Positions 16,316 through 25,816 of a stretch of DNA of 64,000 nucleotides are shown piece after piece. Each line of letters starts with the position of its first letter. Positions within the stretch are counted from its first letter, which is position 1. The stretch covers positions 221,080-285,079 of the forward strand of contig CAIRLC010000007.1 of NCBI GenBank assembly GCA_903879335.1, in the 5' to 3' direction. The translations under genes were made by a program, and so were the position numbers. The notes beneath the pieces were generated by a model that ran no database searches, was not told the DNA's origin, and saw nothing but the letters and a program-made list of their open reading frames with translations. The stretch comes from an uncultured Pseudomonadota bacterium. GTDB lineage: Bacteria; Pseudomonadota; Gammaproteobacteria; Steroidobacterales; Steroidobacteraceae.

Positions 16316-18106
16316 TCAGTGTCGACCGCGGACGGCCAGGGTCTGCAACACGGCGCTCGCCGAACCCGTGATGCCGGCGGCATTCGCCTCGTCGGTGTCG
16401 ATATGCATCTCCAGCGCTGCCTGTGCACTGACCCGGATCCGGACGTCTGCGAACGTGAGCGAGCGCTCGCCCTCGGCGCCGACATGGACCTCTACAGTGT
16501 CTGCATCTCGTACGCCGAACACCCGGGCGTCGTCGGGGGTCATATGGATGTGCCGCAGCGCACAAATGACGCCGCGCGACAACGTCACGGCCCCTGCCGG
16601 TCCTTCAATTCGAATCCCGGGGGTTCCTGCCAAATCACCGGATTCGCGAACCGGCGCCTCAACACCGAGCCGCAATTCATCCGTGCGAGAGATTTCGACT
16701 TGATCCCAATCCCGCTCTGGCCCGACGACACGTACGTGCTCGATTCGACCCGTAGGGCCCACCAGGGTAACGGTCTCCTTCGCCGCAAATTGCCCCGGCT
16801 GCGAGATCGGGTGGTCCACGGCAAGGACGTGTCCGACACCGAACAATTGGGCCACCGAGTCTCTGGACAGATGCACATGTCGCGCGGATACGGCAATCGG
16901 GATCTGCACCTCGGATTTGATCGCTTGCGCGCCACCGACTAGGCGATGCACCGCAGCTGCTATTGCCGCTTCCTCGTCGGTCGCCACGACCAAGACGCGA
17001 CAGACTGCACCCGACGCGGAAATCTCTACGACCGGTCTGGTGGCAGTGGCTCGACCGGCATCATTACGCTCGTCGTCGATCGTGATGCCCAAAAACTCAA
17101 GCCGCTCTAAGATCCGCCGGCGCATTTGAGCACTGTTTTGACCGACGCCGCCCGTAAAGACGATGGCATCGATGCCGCCCATTGCGGCGGCGTAGGCGCC
17201 AATATATTTACGCGCTCGGTAGGCATAGACCTCAACCGCCAGACGACAAGCCGCATCACCCTCACGGGCGCGCTGCTCGACAACGCGCAGATCGGCACTG
17301 CCGGTGAGACCCAACAGGCCAGCGCGACGATTCAACAGCTCATCCACTTGATCTGGGGTGTAACCTTCGCGCAGCAAGGTTAGAAGTAGCCCTGGATCGA
17401 CATCACCCGAGCGGGTGGCCATGACCAGCCCTTCGAGGGGTGTCAAACCCATGCTGGTGTCGACACTCCTTCCGTGTTCAACCGCCGTAATGCTTGCCCC
17501 AGCGCCTAAGTGGGCACTCACAAGCCGTAACTGGCGTCGGTCGACGCCCAAATGGTCCGCCGCCAGTGTGGTTACGTAGTCATGGCTGGTGCCATGAAAA
17601 CCAAAGCGACGCAGCCCTAAACGCTCGCGTACGTCCGCCGGGATGGCGTATTCGCGAGCACGAGGGGGTAGCGTGGCGTGAAAAGCGGTATCAAAAACAG
17701 CCACATGGGGAATATGCGGCAAACGCTGCCGCGCAGCGCGCAGCGCGACGACTGCCGGCGGGTTGTGCAGTGGGGCATAACGCGACAACGTCTCGATATC
17801 CTGTACTGCATGGTCATCGATCAACAGCGGAGCACTGTAGCGCTCGCCGCCGTGAACGATGCGGTGGCCCACTGCATCAACGCGATCCAAGACCGGCCCC
17901 CGGCGCTCTAGGGTCTTCAGCGCTAGGTTGACTGCCGCAGCCAAGTCCGGGGCATCCACCGGGTACTGCGCGCCATCGACCGACAATGTCGGCGCCGCGC
18001 CAATTCCGTCCACAGAAAGGCCATCGACCCGACTTCCGTCGGGGCGTAGGGTGGCAATCTTGACTGAGGAGCTACCGCAGTTAACGACAAGGGTCACGAA
18101 AGGCAT
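16316..18106 (-). CDS. Fused acetate kinase and PduL-type phosphotransacylase
   Basis: A 596-residue protein joining two enzymes that normally act in succession. Residues 1 to about 390 are an acetate/propionate kinase: NCGSSSVK, HRIVHGGERYS, FHGTSHDYV, HLGAGAS, MGLTPLEGLVMATRSGDVDPG and FTGGVGQNS. Residues from about 405 are a PduL phosphotransacylase: SARHVHLS, ALRHIHMTPDDA and EMHIDTDEANA carry the zinc-binding histidines. The product would interconvert acyl-CoA, acyl-phosphate and ATP. The ATG at 18106 (MPFVTLVVNCGSSS) suits the kinase; a start 15 bases upstream is possible. It heads a tight unit with bioH and bioC. Preferred acyl group, acetyl or propionyl, is not evident. No microcompartment shell genes are nearby. 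Confidence 0.93.
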   Translation of the reverse strand: MPFVTLVVNCGSSSVKIATLRPDGSRVDGLSVDGIGAAPTLSVDGAQYPVDAPDLAAAVNLALKTLERRGPVLDRVDAVGHRIVHGGERYSAPLLIDDHAVQDIETLSRYAPLHNPPAVVALRAARQRLPHIPHVAVFDTAFHATLPPRAREYAIPADVRERLGLRRFGFHGTSHDYVTTLAADHLGVDRRQLRLVSAHLGAGASITAVEHGRSVDTSMGLTPLEGLVMATRSGDVDPGLLLTLLREGYTPDQVDELLNRRAGLLGLTGSADLRVVEQRAREGDAACRLAVEVYAYRARKYIGAYAAAMGGIDAIVFTGGVGQNSAQMRRRILERLEFLGITIDDERNDAGRATATRPVVEISASGAVCRVLVVATDEEAAIAAAVHRLVGGAQAIKSEVQIPIAVSARHVHLSRDSVAQLFGVGHVLAVDHPISQPGQFAAKETVTLVGPTGRIEHVRVVGPERDWDQVEISRTDELRLGVEAPVRESGDLAGTPGIRIEGPAGAVTLSRGVICALRHIHMTPDDARVFGVRDADTVEVHVGAEGERSLTFADVRIRVSAQAALEMHIDTDEANAAGITGSASAVLQTLAVRGRH

Positions 18107-18139
18107 ACGCGATGCTAGCATCGCGGCCCCGTCGTCTCT

Positions 18140-20506
18140 ATGACGTCCTCAAATTTCCTAGCCCGAGCACCCCCCGCCGTGCAGACCGATTCCTTACTCG
18201 CAAAACTTAATGAGCCGCAGGCTGCGGCCGTCTCGTCTCCGGCCAAGCCCATTCTCGTGCTAGCTGGCGCCGGTAGCGGCAAGACCCGCGTATTGGTCCA
18301 TCGGGTGGCTTGGCTGATTGCGCGCGAAAACGTCTCCCCGCTTTCCATCATCGCCGTCACGTTTACGAACAAGGCAGCGGCTGAGATGCGTGGCCGCATC
18401 GAAAGCTTGCTCCGATTACCTGGCAATGCGCTCTGGATCGGTACCTTTCACGGACTCGCACACCGCCTATTGCGCCTGCACTGGCAGGAGGCTCGTCTAC
18501 CGCAAACTTTCCAGATCCTCGACTCGGACGATCAATTACGGCTGATTAAGAAGGTCATCAAGGCGCTCGAGCTCGATGACACTCGGTGGGTGCCCAAGGA
18601 TATCCAGTACTTCATTAATGCCCAAAAAGATGAAGGTCGGCGCCCGAAAGCGCTTGGGGATGACGGGGATCCAACACGCCGAACCATGATCCGCGTCTAC
18701 CAAGCCTATGAAGACGCCTGCCAGAAAAACGGGGTCATTGATTTTGCAGAGCTTTTGTTGCGCAGTTTTGAGACCTTGCGCGACTTTCCGCCGCTCCTTG
18801 AGCATTATCAGCGCCGGTTCCGGCATGTGCTTGTCGATGAGTTTCAGGACACCAACGCGATTCAGTACCAGTGGGTACGGTTACTGGCGGGCCGCGACAG
18901 CATGCCATTCGTAGTCGGTGACGACGATCAGTCCATCTACGGCTGGCGTGGCGCCCGGGTTGAGAATATTCAGCGCTATCAGCGAGATTATCCGGGTACC
19001 ACGGTCTTCCGTTTGGAGCAGAACTATCGATCAACAGCGACCATCCTCAATGCCGCCAATGCATTGATCGCGAATAACAGCGAGCGGATGGGCAAGACTT
19101 TGTGGACCGATGGAGAACGGGGCGAACCGATCCGGGTATACGCGGCTTTTAATGAACGCGATGAAGCGGCCTTTATCGTTGAGCGCATTCACGAATGGCG
19201 ACGTTTGGGCGGCCGCCTTCAGGACTGCGCGATTCTCTATCGCTCGAACGCACAGTCACGCGCTCTGGAAGAAGCATTCATCCAGACGGTGCCTAAGATT
19301 CCGTACAAGGTCTATGGCGGACAACGATTCTTCGAGCGGGCAGAAATTAAGGATGCTCTCGCCTATTTGCGGTTGCTTTCGAATCGACGTGATGATGGCT
19401 CATTCGAACGCGTTGTAAATTTGCCTACTCGCGGCATTGGCGCCAAAAGTCTCGACCTCGTGCGTGACACAGCAAAGGCTCAAGGCCTCTCCATGTGGGA
19501 AGCCTCCGCGACGGCGATCACGGCCGGCAGTCTCGGGCCCAAAGGCGGCGCGTCCCTCCACGCATTTCTGGCGCTCATTGAGCGCCTCGGCCGCGAGACC
19601 GCGGGCCTGGCGCTCCATGAGATTGTCGATAAGGTCATCAGCAACTCGGGCCTGATCGATCACTTTCGTAAGGAAAAAGGCGAGCGCGGCGAGGGGCGGA
19701 TCGAGAACCTCGAGGAGCTTGTCTCGGCGGCGCGCGGGTTCCAGCATGAAGATGCAGAGGAAGGCATGAGCGAACTCGACTCATTCTTGGCCCATGCGGT
19801 TCTGGAGAGCGGGGAGGGTCAAGCTGGTGAGTGGGAAGACTGCGTTCAGATGATGACCTTGCACACGGCCAAGGGACTCGAGTTCCCACTGGTGTTCATG
19901 TGTGGCCTCGAGGATGGATTATTTCCGCACCAACGCTCGATCAATGATATCGGTGGGCTTGAAGAGGAGCGCCGGCTGGCCTATGTGGGTGTGACGCGAG
20001 CCATGCGCCGCCTTTACGTAACCTATGCAGAGCAGCGTAGGCTGCATGGCGTTGATCAGTTCGGTACGCCGTCGCGCTTTATCGCCGAGATCCCGCCCGA
20101 GTTGATCGAAGAGGTCAGACCTCGAGTCCAAGTCAGTCGTTCGTTGTACTCCGGGGCGAACACAGCTGGCAGTTCGGCTCGTGACGGCTGGGGCACGCGC
20201 GAGACTTACGGCGGCCATGGCGACCGGTGGGGTGGCGGCGATCGCCGATCCAGTGCGAGCTCGCCGGGCGGCTACACGAGGCCAAGCGCGCCCACCACCT
20301 CGGCGCCGCGGCAATCAGCAGCGATGATCGAGCCAGATAACGGCACCGGACTCAAGCTAGGTCAGCGTGTGCGCCATGGCCGCTTTGGCGATGGCGTGGT
20401 CCTTCGGATCGACGGAAATGGTCAGGGTGCCCAGGTTGAAGTGAATTTTGAGCGGGCTGGCCGGAAAGTGTTGATGGCCGCGTACGCAAATCTGCAACCA
20501 ATCTGA
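18140..20506 (+). CDS. uvrD: ATP-dependent DNA helicase UvrD/PcrA family
   Basis: A 788-residue superfamily 1A helicase that unwinds DNA 3'-5' in excision and mismatch repair. Motifs in order: LNEPQAAAV (Q motif), AGAGSGKT (Walker A), TFTNKAAAEM, VDEFQDTN (Walker B), VGDDDQSIYGWRGA, LEQNYRS, TLHTAKGLEFP and VGVTRAMRRLYV. After a Gly/Ser-rich linker (about 670-735) comes the RNA-polymerase-binding Tudor-like end (GQRVRHGRFGDGVV). A GTG at 18179 would give a more typical UvrD N-terminus; the ATG at 18140 is kept but uncertain. Divergent from ack-pduL with only 33 bases between starts. Confidence 0.95.
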   Translation: MTSSNFLARAPPAVQTDSLLAKLNEPQAAAVSSPAKPILVLAGAGSGKTRVLVHRVAWLIARENVSPLSIIAVTFTNKAAAEMRGRIESLLRLPGNALWIGTFHGLAHRLLRLHWQEARLPQTFQILDSDDQLRLIKKVIKALELDDTRWVPKDIQYFINAQKDEGRRPKALGDDGDPTRRTMIRVYQAYEDACQKNGVIDFAELLLRSFETLRDFPPLLEHYQRRFRHVLVDEFQDTNAIQYQWVRLLAGRDSMPFVVGDDDQSIYGWRGARVENIQRYQRDYPGTTVFRLEQNYRSTATILNAANALIANNSERMGKTLWTDGERGEPIRVYAAFNERDEAAFIVERIHEWRRLGGRLQDCAILYRSNAQSRALEEAFIQTVPKIPYKVYGGQRFFERAEIKDALAYLRLLSNRRDDGSFERVVNLPTRGIGAKSLDLVRDTAKAQGLSMWEASATAITAGSLGPKGGASLHAFLALIERLGRETAGLALHEIVDKVISNSGLIDHFRKEKGERGEGRIENLEELVSAARGFQHEDAEEGMSELDSFLAHAVLESGEGQAGEWEDCVQMMTLHTAKGLEFPLVFMCGLEDGLFPHQRSINDIGGLEEERRLAYVGVTRAMRRLYVTYAEQRRLHGVDQFGTPSRFIAEIPPELIEEVRPRVQVSRSLYSGANTAGSSARDGWGTRETYGGHGDRWGGGDRRSSASSPGGYTRPSAPTTSAPRQSAAMIEPDNGTGLKLGQRVRHGRFGDGVVLRIDGNGQGAQVEVNFERAGRKVLMAAYANLQPI

Positions 20507-20570
20507 GGCTCGCATAGAAATGGCCGGAATGCTGATAGAATGAGCGCCCCGCGACCACCCGCGTGATCAA

Positions 20571-21950
20571 TTGAAAATCATCATTTTGGGCGCTGGACAG
20601 GTTGGCCGCACCGCGGCGTATCACCTGTCGCGAGAAGAAGCGAACGAGGTTACCGTTGTCGACTCGGACGAAACGGTACTGCAGCAATTGCAGGATCGAC
20701 TCGATGTCCGAACGGTGAGCGGCAATGCCGCGAGCCCCTCTGTACTCGCTGCAGCTGGGTGTGCAGACGCCGACTTGTTGGTGGCGCTGACCTCGAGCGA
20801 TGAGGTCAATATGGTGGCCTGCCAAGTCGCCTGGACGCTCTTCAAAACGCCAACAAAAATTGCGCGTATACGCGCAGCCTCCTATGCGTCACACCCGCAA
20901 CTCTTTGGTGAGCTGACTGGTTTCGCAGTCGATACGTGGGTCAGTCCGGAACAGTTGGTCACCGAGTACGTCGAGCGCCTGATCGAACACCCCGGAGCCC
21001 TACAAGTCGTCGATTTCGCGGACGGTCGGGTGCGGCTCGTCGGCGTCCGGGCGGTCGAGGGCGGATTACTCGTCGGCCAACCTTTATCGAATCTGCCGAA
21101 GCACATTCCTGGTGTCGAAACACGTGTCGCGGCGATGTATCGGCGAGGGCGAAGCGTTCGACCGGATGGCGAGACAGTCGTCGAGCCGGGCGACGAAGTG
21201 TTTTTCCTCGCAGCGCGCGAGGACATTCGCACGGTGATGAGTGAATTGCGCAAACTCGAAGCGCGGGTACGTCGCATCGTCATTGCAGGCGCCGGCCATA
21301 TCGGCGTCCGTTTGGCACAGGCGCTTGAAGGTCGACTGCAGGTGAAGTTGATCGAGCGCGACAAGCAGCGCGCACGTCGTGCTGCTGAAGTACTGCGAGA
21401 GGCCATTGTGCTGAACGGCGATGCTGCGGATGAAGAGCTCCTGATTGAAGAGAACGTCGACAGCGCCGATGTCTTCGTAGCCGTCACGAATGCAGAGGAA
21501 GCGAACATTCTCTCAGCGATGCTGGCTAAGCGCATCGGCTGCCGTAAGGTCATGGCGCTGATCAACCGGCCGGCTTATGCCGAACTCATGGAAAGCGATC
21601 GCGTGGATATCGCGATCTCTCCGCAAACCATCACGATCGGTTCACTACTCGCCCACGTGCGTCGTGGTGACGTCGTAAAAGTTCACTCATTGCGGCGCGG
21701 TGCGGCAGAAGCGATAGAAGCCATTGCGCACGGCGATAGCGATACCTCACAAGTGGTCGGTCGCCCGGTAGAGGCAGTCAATTTGCCCGAAGGCACCACC
21801 ATTGGCGCCATCGTGCGCGGCGATGATGTCATCATGGCCCACCACGACACGGTTATCGAAGAAGGCGATCACGTCATTTTGTTCCTGACCGATCGACGGC
21901 ACGTCGAGGCCGTGGAAAAGCTCTTCCAGGTTGGCGTTTCGTTCCTCTGA
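20571..21950 (+). CDS. trkA: Trk potassium uptake regulatory subunit TrkA
   Basis: A 459-residue cytosolic regulator with two RCK halves. Each begins with a nucleotide-binding fold: MKIIILGAGQVGRTAAYHLS at residue 1 and RIVIAGAGHIGVRLAQAL at about 231. It binds NAD(H) and gates TrkH. The start is TTG at 20571, chosen because the first glycine-rich strand begins at once; no ATG is available. trkH begins 9 bases after its stop, so the pair is one operon. Confidence 0.96.
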   Translation: MKIIILGAGQVGRTAAYHLSREEANEVTVVDSDETVLQQLQDRLDVRTVSGNAASPSVLAAAGCADADLLVALTSSDEVNMVACQVAWTLFKTPTKIARIRAASYASHPQLFGELTGFAVDTWVSPEQLVTEYVERLIEHPGALQVVDFADGRVRLVGVRAVEGGLLVGQPLSNLPKHIPGVETRVAAMYRRGRSVRPDGETVVEPGDEVFFLAAREDIRTVMSELRKLEARVRRIVIAGAGHIGVRLAQALEGRLQVKLIERDKQRARRAAEVLREAIVLNGDAADEELLIEENVDSADVFVAVTNAEEANILSAMLAKRIGCRKVMALINRPAYAELMESDRVDIAISPQTITIGSLLAHVRRGDVVKVHSLRRGAAEAIEAIAHGDSDTSQVVGRPVEAVNLPEGTTIGAIVRGDDVIMAHHDTVIEEGDHVILFLTDRRHVEAVEKLFQVGVSFL

Positions 21951-21959
21951 GGAGCCGCT

Positions 21960-23411
21960 GTGCATCTCCGGCTCGTTCAACGCATTCTCGGTCTCATCAT
22001 CACGGTCTTCGGACTCACGATGCTGCCACCCGTCATCGTCGGTGTGTATTACGGTGATGGGGATGTCGCAGCATTTCTGGCAACGGCATCCGTGCTGAGT
22101 CTGTTTGGTGTGCTCCTCTGGTATCCGGTCCGTCAGGTGGACCGGGACATACGCTTACGTGACGGCTTCCTCATCGTGGCCCTCTTTTGGGCATTGTTGG
22201 GCCTTGGTGGCGCGTTGCCATTTCTATTGGGCACCAACCGCGAGATCAGCTTCACGGATGCCGTATTCGAATCGGTGGCCGGAGTCACGACGACGAATGC
22301 GAGCGTCCTGTTGGGACTCGACCATCTACCTCACGCATTGCTCTGGTATCGGCAACAATTGCAATGGCTTGGCGGCATGGGCGTGATCGTTTTGGCCGTT
22401 GCGTTGTTCCCGATTCTCGGGATCGGCGGCATGCAGCTTTACAAGGGCGACACACCGGGCTCCGTGAAAGATGAGAAATTGACGCCCCGCATTACGGAGA
22501 CTGCTCGAACGCTGTCAGGCATTTATCTCCTGATCACCGTCGCCTGCGGAATTGCCTATGCTTCTGCAGGCATGTCGATGTTTGATGCGATAGCGCATGC
22601 CTTTTCTACGGTATCAACAGGCGGCTTTTCGACACACGATGGCGGGTTAGCGGCTTTTCATTCCGCGGCGATCGAATCCGTTGCGATGGTCTTTATGTTC
22701 TTAGGGGGTGTGAATTTCGCGCTGCACTTCCTTGCTTGGAGGCGCCGTGATTCAGGCATTTACTTATCGGATCCGCAGTTTCGCGGGTACTTGGTGCTGA
22801 CGGTTTTTCTCATCGCACTGGTGAGTTTCTGGCTGTATCACTCTGGGGTCTACTCAAGCCCGGTAGAAGCATTGCGCAACGGTGCCTTCGCGGCGATCTC
22901 TATGCAATCTACGACCGGATTCGTGGGCGCACCATTTTCCGCGTGGCCAAGTATGTTGCCCGTGCTCCTTCTACTCGTGACATTCGTGGGCGGTTGCGCG
23001 GGCTCGACCGGTGGCGGAATGAAGGTCATCCGCTGGCAATTAGTGCTCAAGCAAGCGCAAAGGGAATTGATGCGGCTCGTGCACCCCAATGCGGCCATGG
23101 CGGTCAAGTTTGGCGACAAGCCAGTTGCGGGTCGTGTTCTGGCCGCAATCACCGGATTTTTCGCGATGTACCTCGTGATCTTCGGCGTATTGATGCTTTT
23201 AATGATGGCGGCCGGGACGGATCAGATCACCGCTTGGTCCGCCATCGCATCTTGTATCAATAACGCAGGTCCGGGACTTGGTTCGGTCGCAATGACCTAC
23301 GCGCACTTACCGGAAGCCGCCAAGTGGGTCGCGCTAGTCGCCATGTTGATTGGTCGACTCGAAGTGTTCACGGTGGCGGTGTTATTTATGCCTGCGTTCT
23401 GGCGTCATTAG
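21960..23411 (+). CDS. trkH: Trk potassium uptake channel subunit TrkH
   Basis: A 483-residue K+ translocating membrane protein with four M1-P-M2 repeats. Selectivity-filter-like loops are visible as VAGVTTTNAS, FSTVSTGGFS, SMQSTTGFVG and CINNAGPGLGS; the segment GGCAGSTGGGMKV is the typical TrkH/KtrB intramembrane region. Start is GTG with an AGGAG ribosome site 6 bases before it. Its stop is separated from the convergent fumarase stop by one base. Confidence 0.96.
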   Translation: MHLRLVQRILGLIITVFGLTMLPPVIVGVYYGDGDVAAFLATASVLSLFGVLLWYPVRQVDRDIRLRDGFLIVALFWALLGLGGALPFLLGTNREISFTDAVFESVAGVTTTNASVLLGLDHLPHALLWYRQQLQWLGGMGVIVLAVALFPILGIGGMQLYKGDTPGSVKDEKLTPRITETARTLSGIYLLITVACGIAYASAGMSMFDAIAHAFSTVSTGGFSTHDGGLAAFHSAAIESVAMVFMFLGGVNFALHFLAWRRRDSGIYLSDPQFRGYLVLTVFLIALVSFWLYHSGVYSSPVEALRNGAFAAISMQSTTGFVGAPFSAWPSMLPVLLLLVTFVGGCAGSTGGGMKVIRWQLVLKQAQRELMRLVHPNAAMAVKFGDKPVAGRVLAAITGFFAMYLVIFGVLMLLMMAAGTDQITAWSAIASCINNAGPGLGSVAMTYAHLPEAAKWVALVAMLIGRLEVFTVAVLFMPAFWRH

Positions 23412-23412
23412 G

Positions 23413-24939
23413 TTAGGATTCTACGGTTACCGGAATACCGGCCAACCGCTTGTGCCATTCGCGAGGTCCGGTCTCGTGGACAGATTCTCCGTTTGAATCG
23501 ACCGCGACGGTGACCGGCATGTCTTTGACCTCAAATTCGTAGACCGCTTCCATCCCCAGTTCGGGAAAGGCGACGATCCGGCTGGAACGAATCGCTTTTG
23601 AGACCAAATAAGCCGCGCCGCCGACAGCAATCAAATAGGCGCTCTTGTGCCGCTTGATGACCTCTACCGCCTCAGGTCCTCGGTCGGCTTTTCCGACCAT
23701 GGCGATGAGACCTGCTTTTTCAAGCATGGTTTCGGTGAAGCGATCCATGCGATTCGCCGTCGTAGGCCCGGCAGGTCCAACGACCTCGTCACGGACTGGA
23801 TCGACCGGTCCAACGTAGTAGATCACTCGATCCTTGAACGACAAACCTGACGGCAAAGGCTCGCCGGCTTCGAGTAGCGCGCAAATGCGCTTATGCGCAG
23901 CATCTCGCCCGGTAAGGAACTTGCCGGTCAACAGTAGCCGCTCACCGGGCTTCCAGGCGGCAACTTCAGCACGGGTAAGCGTATCGAGATTAACTCGGCG
24001 CGTGTTGGGGTCCGGCGACCAGCCGACTTGCGGCCAGTCTTCGAGGCTGGGAGGGGCGAGTAGTGCTGGCCCAGATCCATCCAAATGGAAATGAACATGT
24101 CGGGTCGCCGCGCAATTGGGGATGACGGCAACCGGCAACGAGGCGGCGTGAGTTGGATAATCCCGCACCTTCACGTCGAGTACCGTGGTCATGCCTCCAA
24201 GACCTTGCGCGCCTATACCAAGCGCGTTTACCCGATCATAGATTTCAAGGCGCAACTCTTCGGCCCGATTGCGCGGCCCACGGGCCTTTAAATCCTGAAT
24301 ATCGATCGGATCCATCAGAGACTCTTTGGCCATCAGCAGGGCTTTCTCGGCGGTCCCGCCAATGCCGATGCCGAGCATCCCGGGAGGGCACCATCCGGCA
24401 CCCATTTCCGGAACGCGCTCAAGCACCCAGTCAGCGATATTGTCCGAGGGATTCAACATCTCGAACATCGACTTATTTTCGCTGCCGCCACCCTTAGCGG
24501 CGATGGCCACTTCGACCTCTGCGCCTGGCACCATTTCAACGTGAACGACGGCAGGTGTGTTGTCGCGTGTATTCAGGCGTTTACCCGCCGGATCAGCCAC
24601 GATAGAGGCGCGTAGCCGGTTTTCCGGCAATCCGTAGGCGCGGCGGACTCCCTCGTTGACCATTTCCTCAACGGTAAGATTTGCGTCCCAGCGAGCGTTC
24701 ATGCCGATCTTGACGAAGGCCACCACAATGCCGGTGTCCTGACAGATCGGGCGATGGCCCTCGGCGCACATCCTTGAATTGGTCAATATCTGAGCAATCG
24801 CATCGCGAGCCGCAGGGCTCTGTTCGCGCTCATAGGCACGCCCCATTGCGGCAATGAAATCAGGCGCATGGTAATAGCTGATGTATTGCAGTGCGTCGGC
24901 GACGCTCTGAATGAAATCGTCTTCGCGAATGACGGCCAT
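23413..24939 (-). CDS. Fumarate hydratase, class I (iron-sulfur, homodimeric)
   Basis: A 508-residue [4Fe-4S] hydro-lyase interconverting fumarate and malate in the citric-acid cycle. Cluster-ligand cysteines are likely those in RPICQDTGIV (about residue 64), IPNCAATRH and a third in the centre; NKSMFEMLNPSD and the C-terminal GGAAYLVSKAI and GMEAVYEFEVKDMPV segments are characteristic. Size matches the fused FumA/FumB type, not the split two-subunit enzyme. Such enzymes are oxygen- and superoxide-sensitive; no class II fumC is seen in this window. It follows the LytR-like regulator gene by 49 bases on the same strand. Confidence 0.95.
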   Translation of the reverse strand: MAVIREDDFIQSVADALQYISYYHAPDFIAAMGRAYEREQSPAARDAIAQILTNSRMCAEGHRPICQDTGIVVAFVKIGMNARWDANLTVEEMVNEGVRRAYGLPENRLRASIVADPAGKRLNTRDNTPAVVHVEMVPGAEVEVAIAAKGGGSENKSMFEMLNPSDNIADWVLERVPEMGAGWCPPGMLGIGIGGTAEKALLMAKESLMDPIDIQDLKARGPRNRAEELRLEIYDRVNALGIGAQGLGGMTTVLDVKVRDYPTHAASLPVAVIPNCAATRHVHFHLDGSGPALLAPPSLEDWPQVGWSPDPNTRRVNLDTLTRAEVAAWKPGERLLLTGKFLTGRDAAHKRICALLEAGEPLPSGLSFKDRVIYYVGPVDPVRDEVVGPAGPTTANRMDRFTETMLEKAGLIAMVGKADRGPEAVEVIKRHKSAYLIAVGGAAYLVSKAIRSSRIVAFPELGMEAVYEFEVKDMPVTVAVDSNGESVHETGPREWHKRLAGIPVTVES

Positions 24940-24988
24940 GGAGGAACCTAGTCTGATCTTGCGCTAAACGGCGCGGACCCAAATTTTA

Positions 24989-25816
24989 TCAGGTGAACGG
25001 CCGGTTGCGGCGGTGCAGCAACAGCTCGACCTTGTCGCGATTGCTGCGCGAGAGTTTGAGCTCCTGTCCGTTCGCTAAGGTCAGGAAGTATTCTCCGTTC
25101 GAATGCGGGCGCAATTTCCGCACTCTGCTCAAGTTAACAATCGCAGATCTATGAATTCGCTGAAAAATATCTGGATCAAGCTCTGACTCGAGTTGTTTCA
25201 TGGTGGCCCGCAGCACGTGGGTCTTGCCATCTGCATGGATGCACATGTAATCGCCAGCCGCATCGATCCAGTCGATCTCGCCGCAGGGTATCCGTAGCAC
25301 TTCTCGGCCGGTGCGAATGGTCAACAGCTCGGAATACCGCCTGTTGGCGCTCGTGACGCGGTCAAGCAGGGCTTCGGGATCAAGCTCGCCGGCGCCGCTG
25401 AGGTCGGCTAATACGGCCAACATTCGCTCATGGCGACCGAGCGTATCGCGATCTTGAACCGCGCGACGCACCCGATCCAGCGTTTGCACCAGCCGCTCAT
25501 CGTCCACAGGCTTTAATAGGTAGTCGAGTGCGCGAGCATTGAAGGCCTCAATCGCATAACGGTCGTAGGCGGTGATGAAGACGATGATGGGCAACTGGTC
25601 TTGAGGAATGTGCGCGACGACATCGAGCCCGGTCATGCCGGGCATTTGGATATCCAGGAACACGACATCCGGCGCGAGCTCAGCAATGCGTTGAAGCGCA
25701 TCGCGGCCATTTTCGCATTCACCGACCACTTCAAAGTCGTCAGCACAAGCGAGTCGCAACTCTAATCCCCGTCGAGCTAAGCGCTCATCGTCGACAAGGA
25801 CAACTCGAATTTTCAC
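24989..25816 (-). CDS. LytTR-family response regulator (AlgR/LytR-like)
   Basis: A 275-residue regulator. The receiver domain (1 to about 120) has acidic residues DDERLARRG, phospho-acceptor aspartate in DVVFLDIQMPGMTG and lysine in YLLKPVDDERL. The C-terminal LytTR DNA-binding domain (about 165-270) shows IDWIDAAGDYMCIHADGKTH, IHRSAIVNLSRV and the final LKLSRSNRDKVELLL. It overlaps the sensor kinase stop by 4 bases (ATGA), so kinase and regulator are co-translated. Target genes are unknown; the organisation resembles the AlgZ/AlgR (FimS/AlgR) pair. Confidence 0.93.
   Translation of the reverse strand: MKIRVVLVDDERLARRGLELRLACADDFEVVGECENGRDALQRIAELAPDVVFLDIQMPGMTGLDVVAHIPQDQLPIIVFITAYDRYAIEAFNARALDYLLKPVDDERLVQTLDRVRRAVQDRDTLGRHERMLAVLADLSGAGELDPEALLDRVTSANRRYSELLTIRTGREVLRIPCGEIDWIDAAGDYMCIHADGKTHVLRATMKQLESELDPDIFQRIHRSAIVNLSRVRKLRPHSNGEYFLTLANGQELKLSRSNRDKVELLLHRRNRPFT

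Noticed and set aside
20882..21565. 227-codon frame opposite trkA
   Set aside because: Ser/Arg-rich shadow of trkA with no ribosome site and no recognisable domain.
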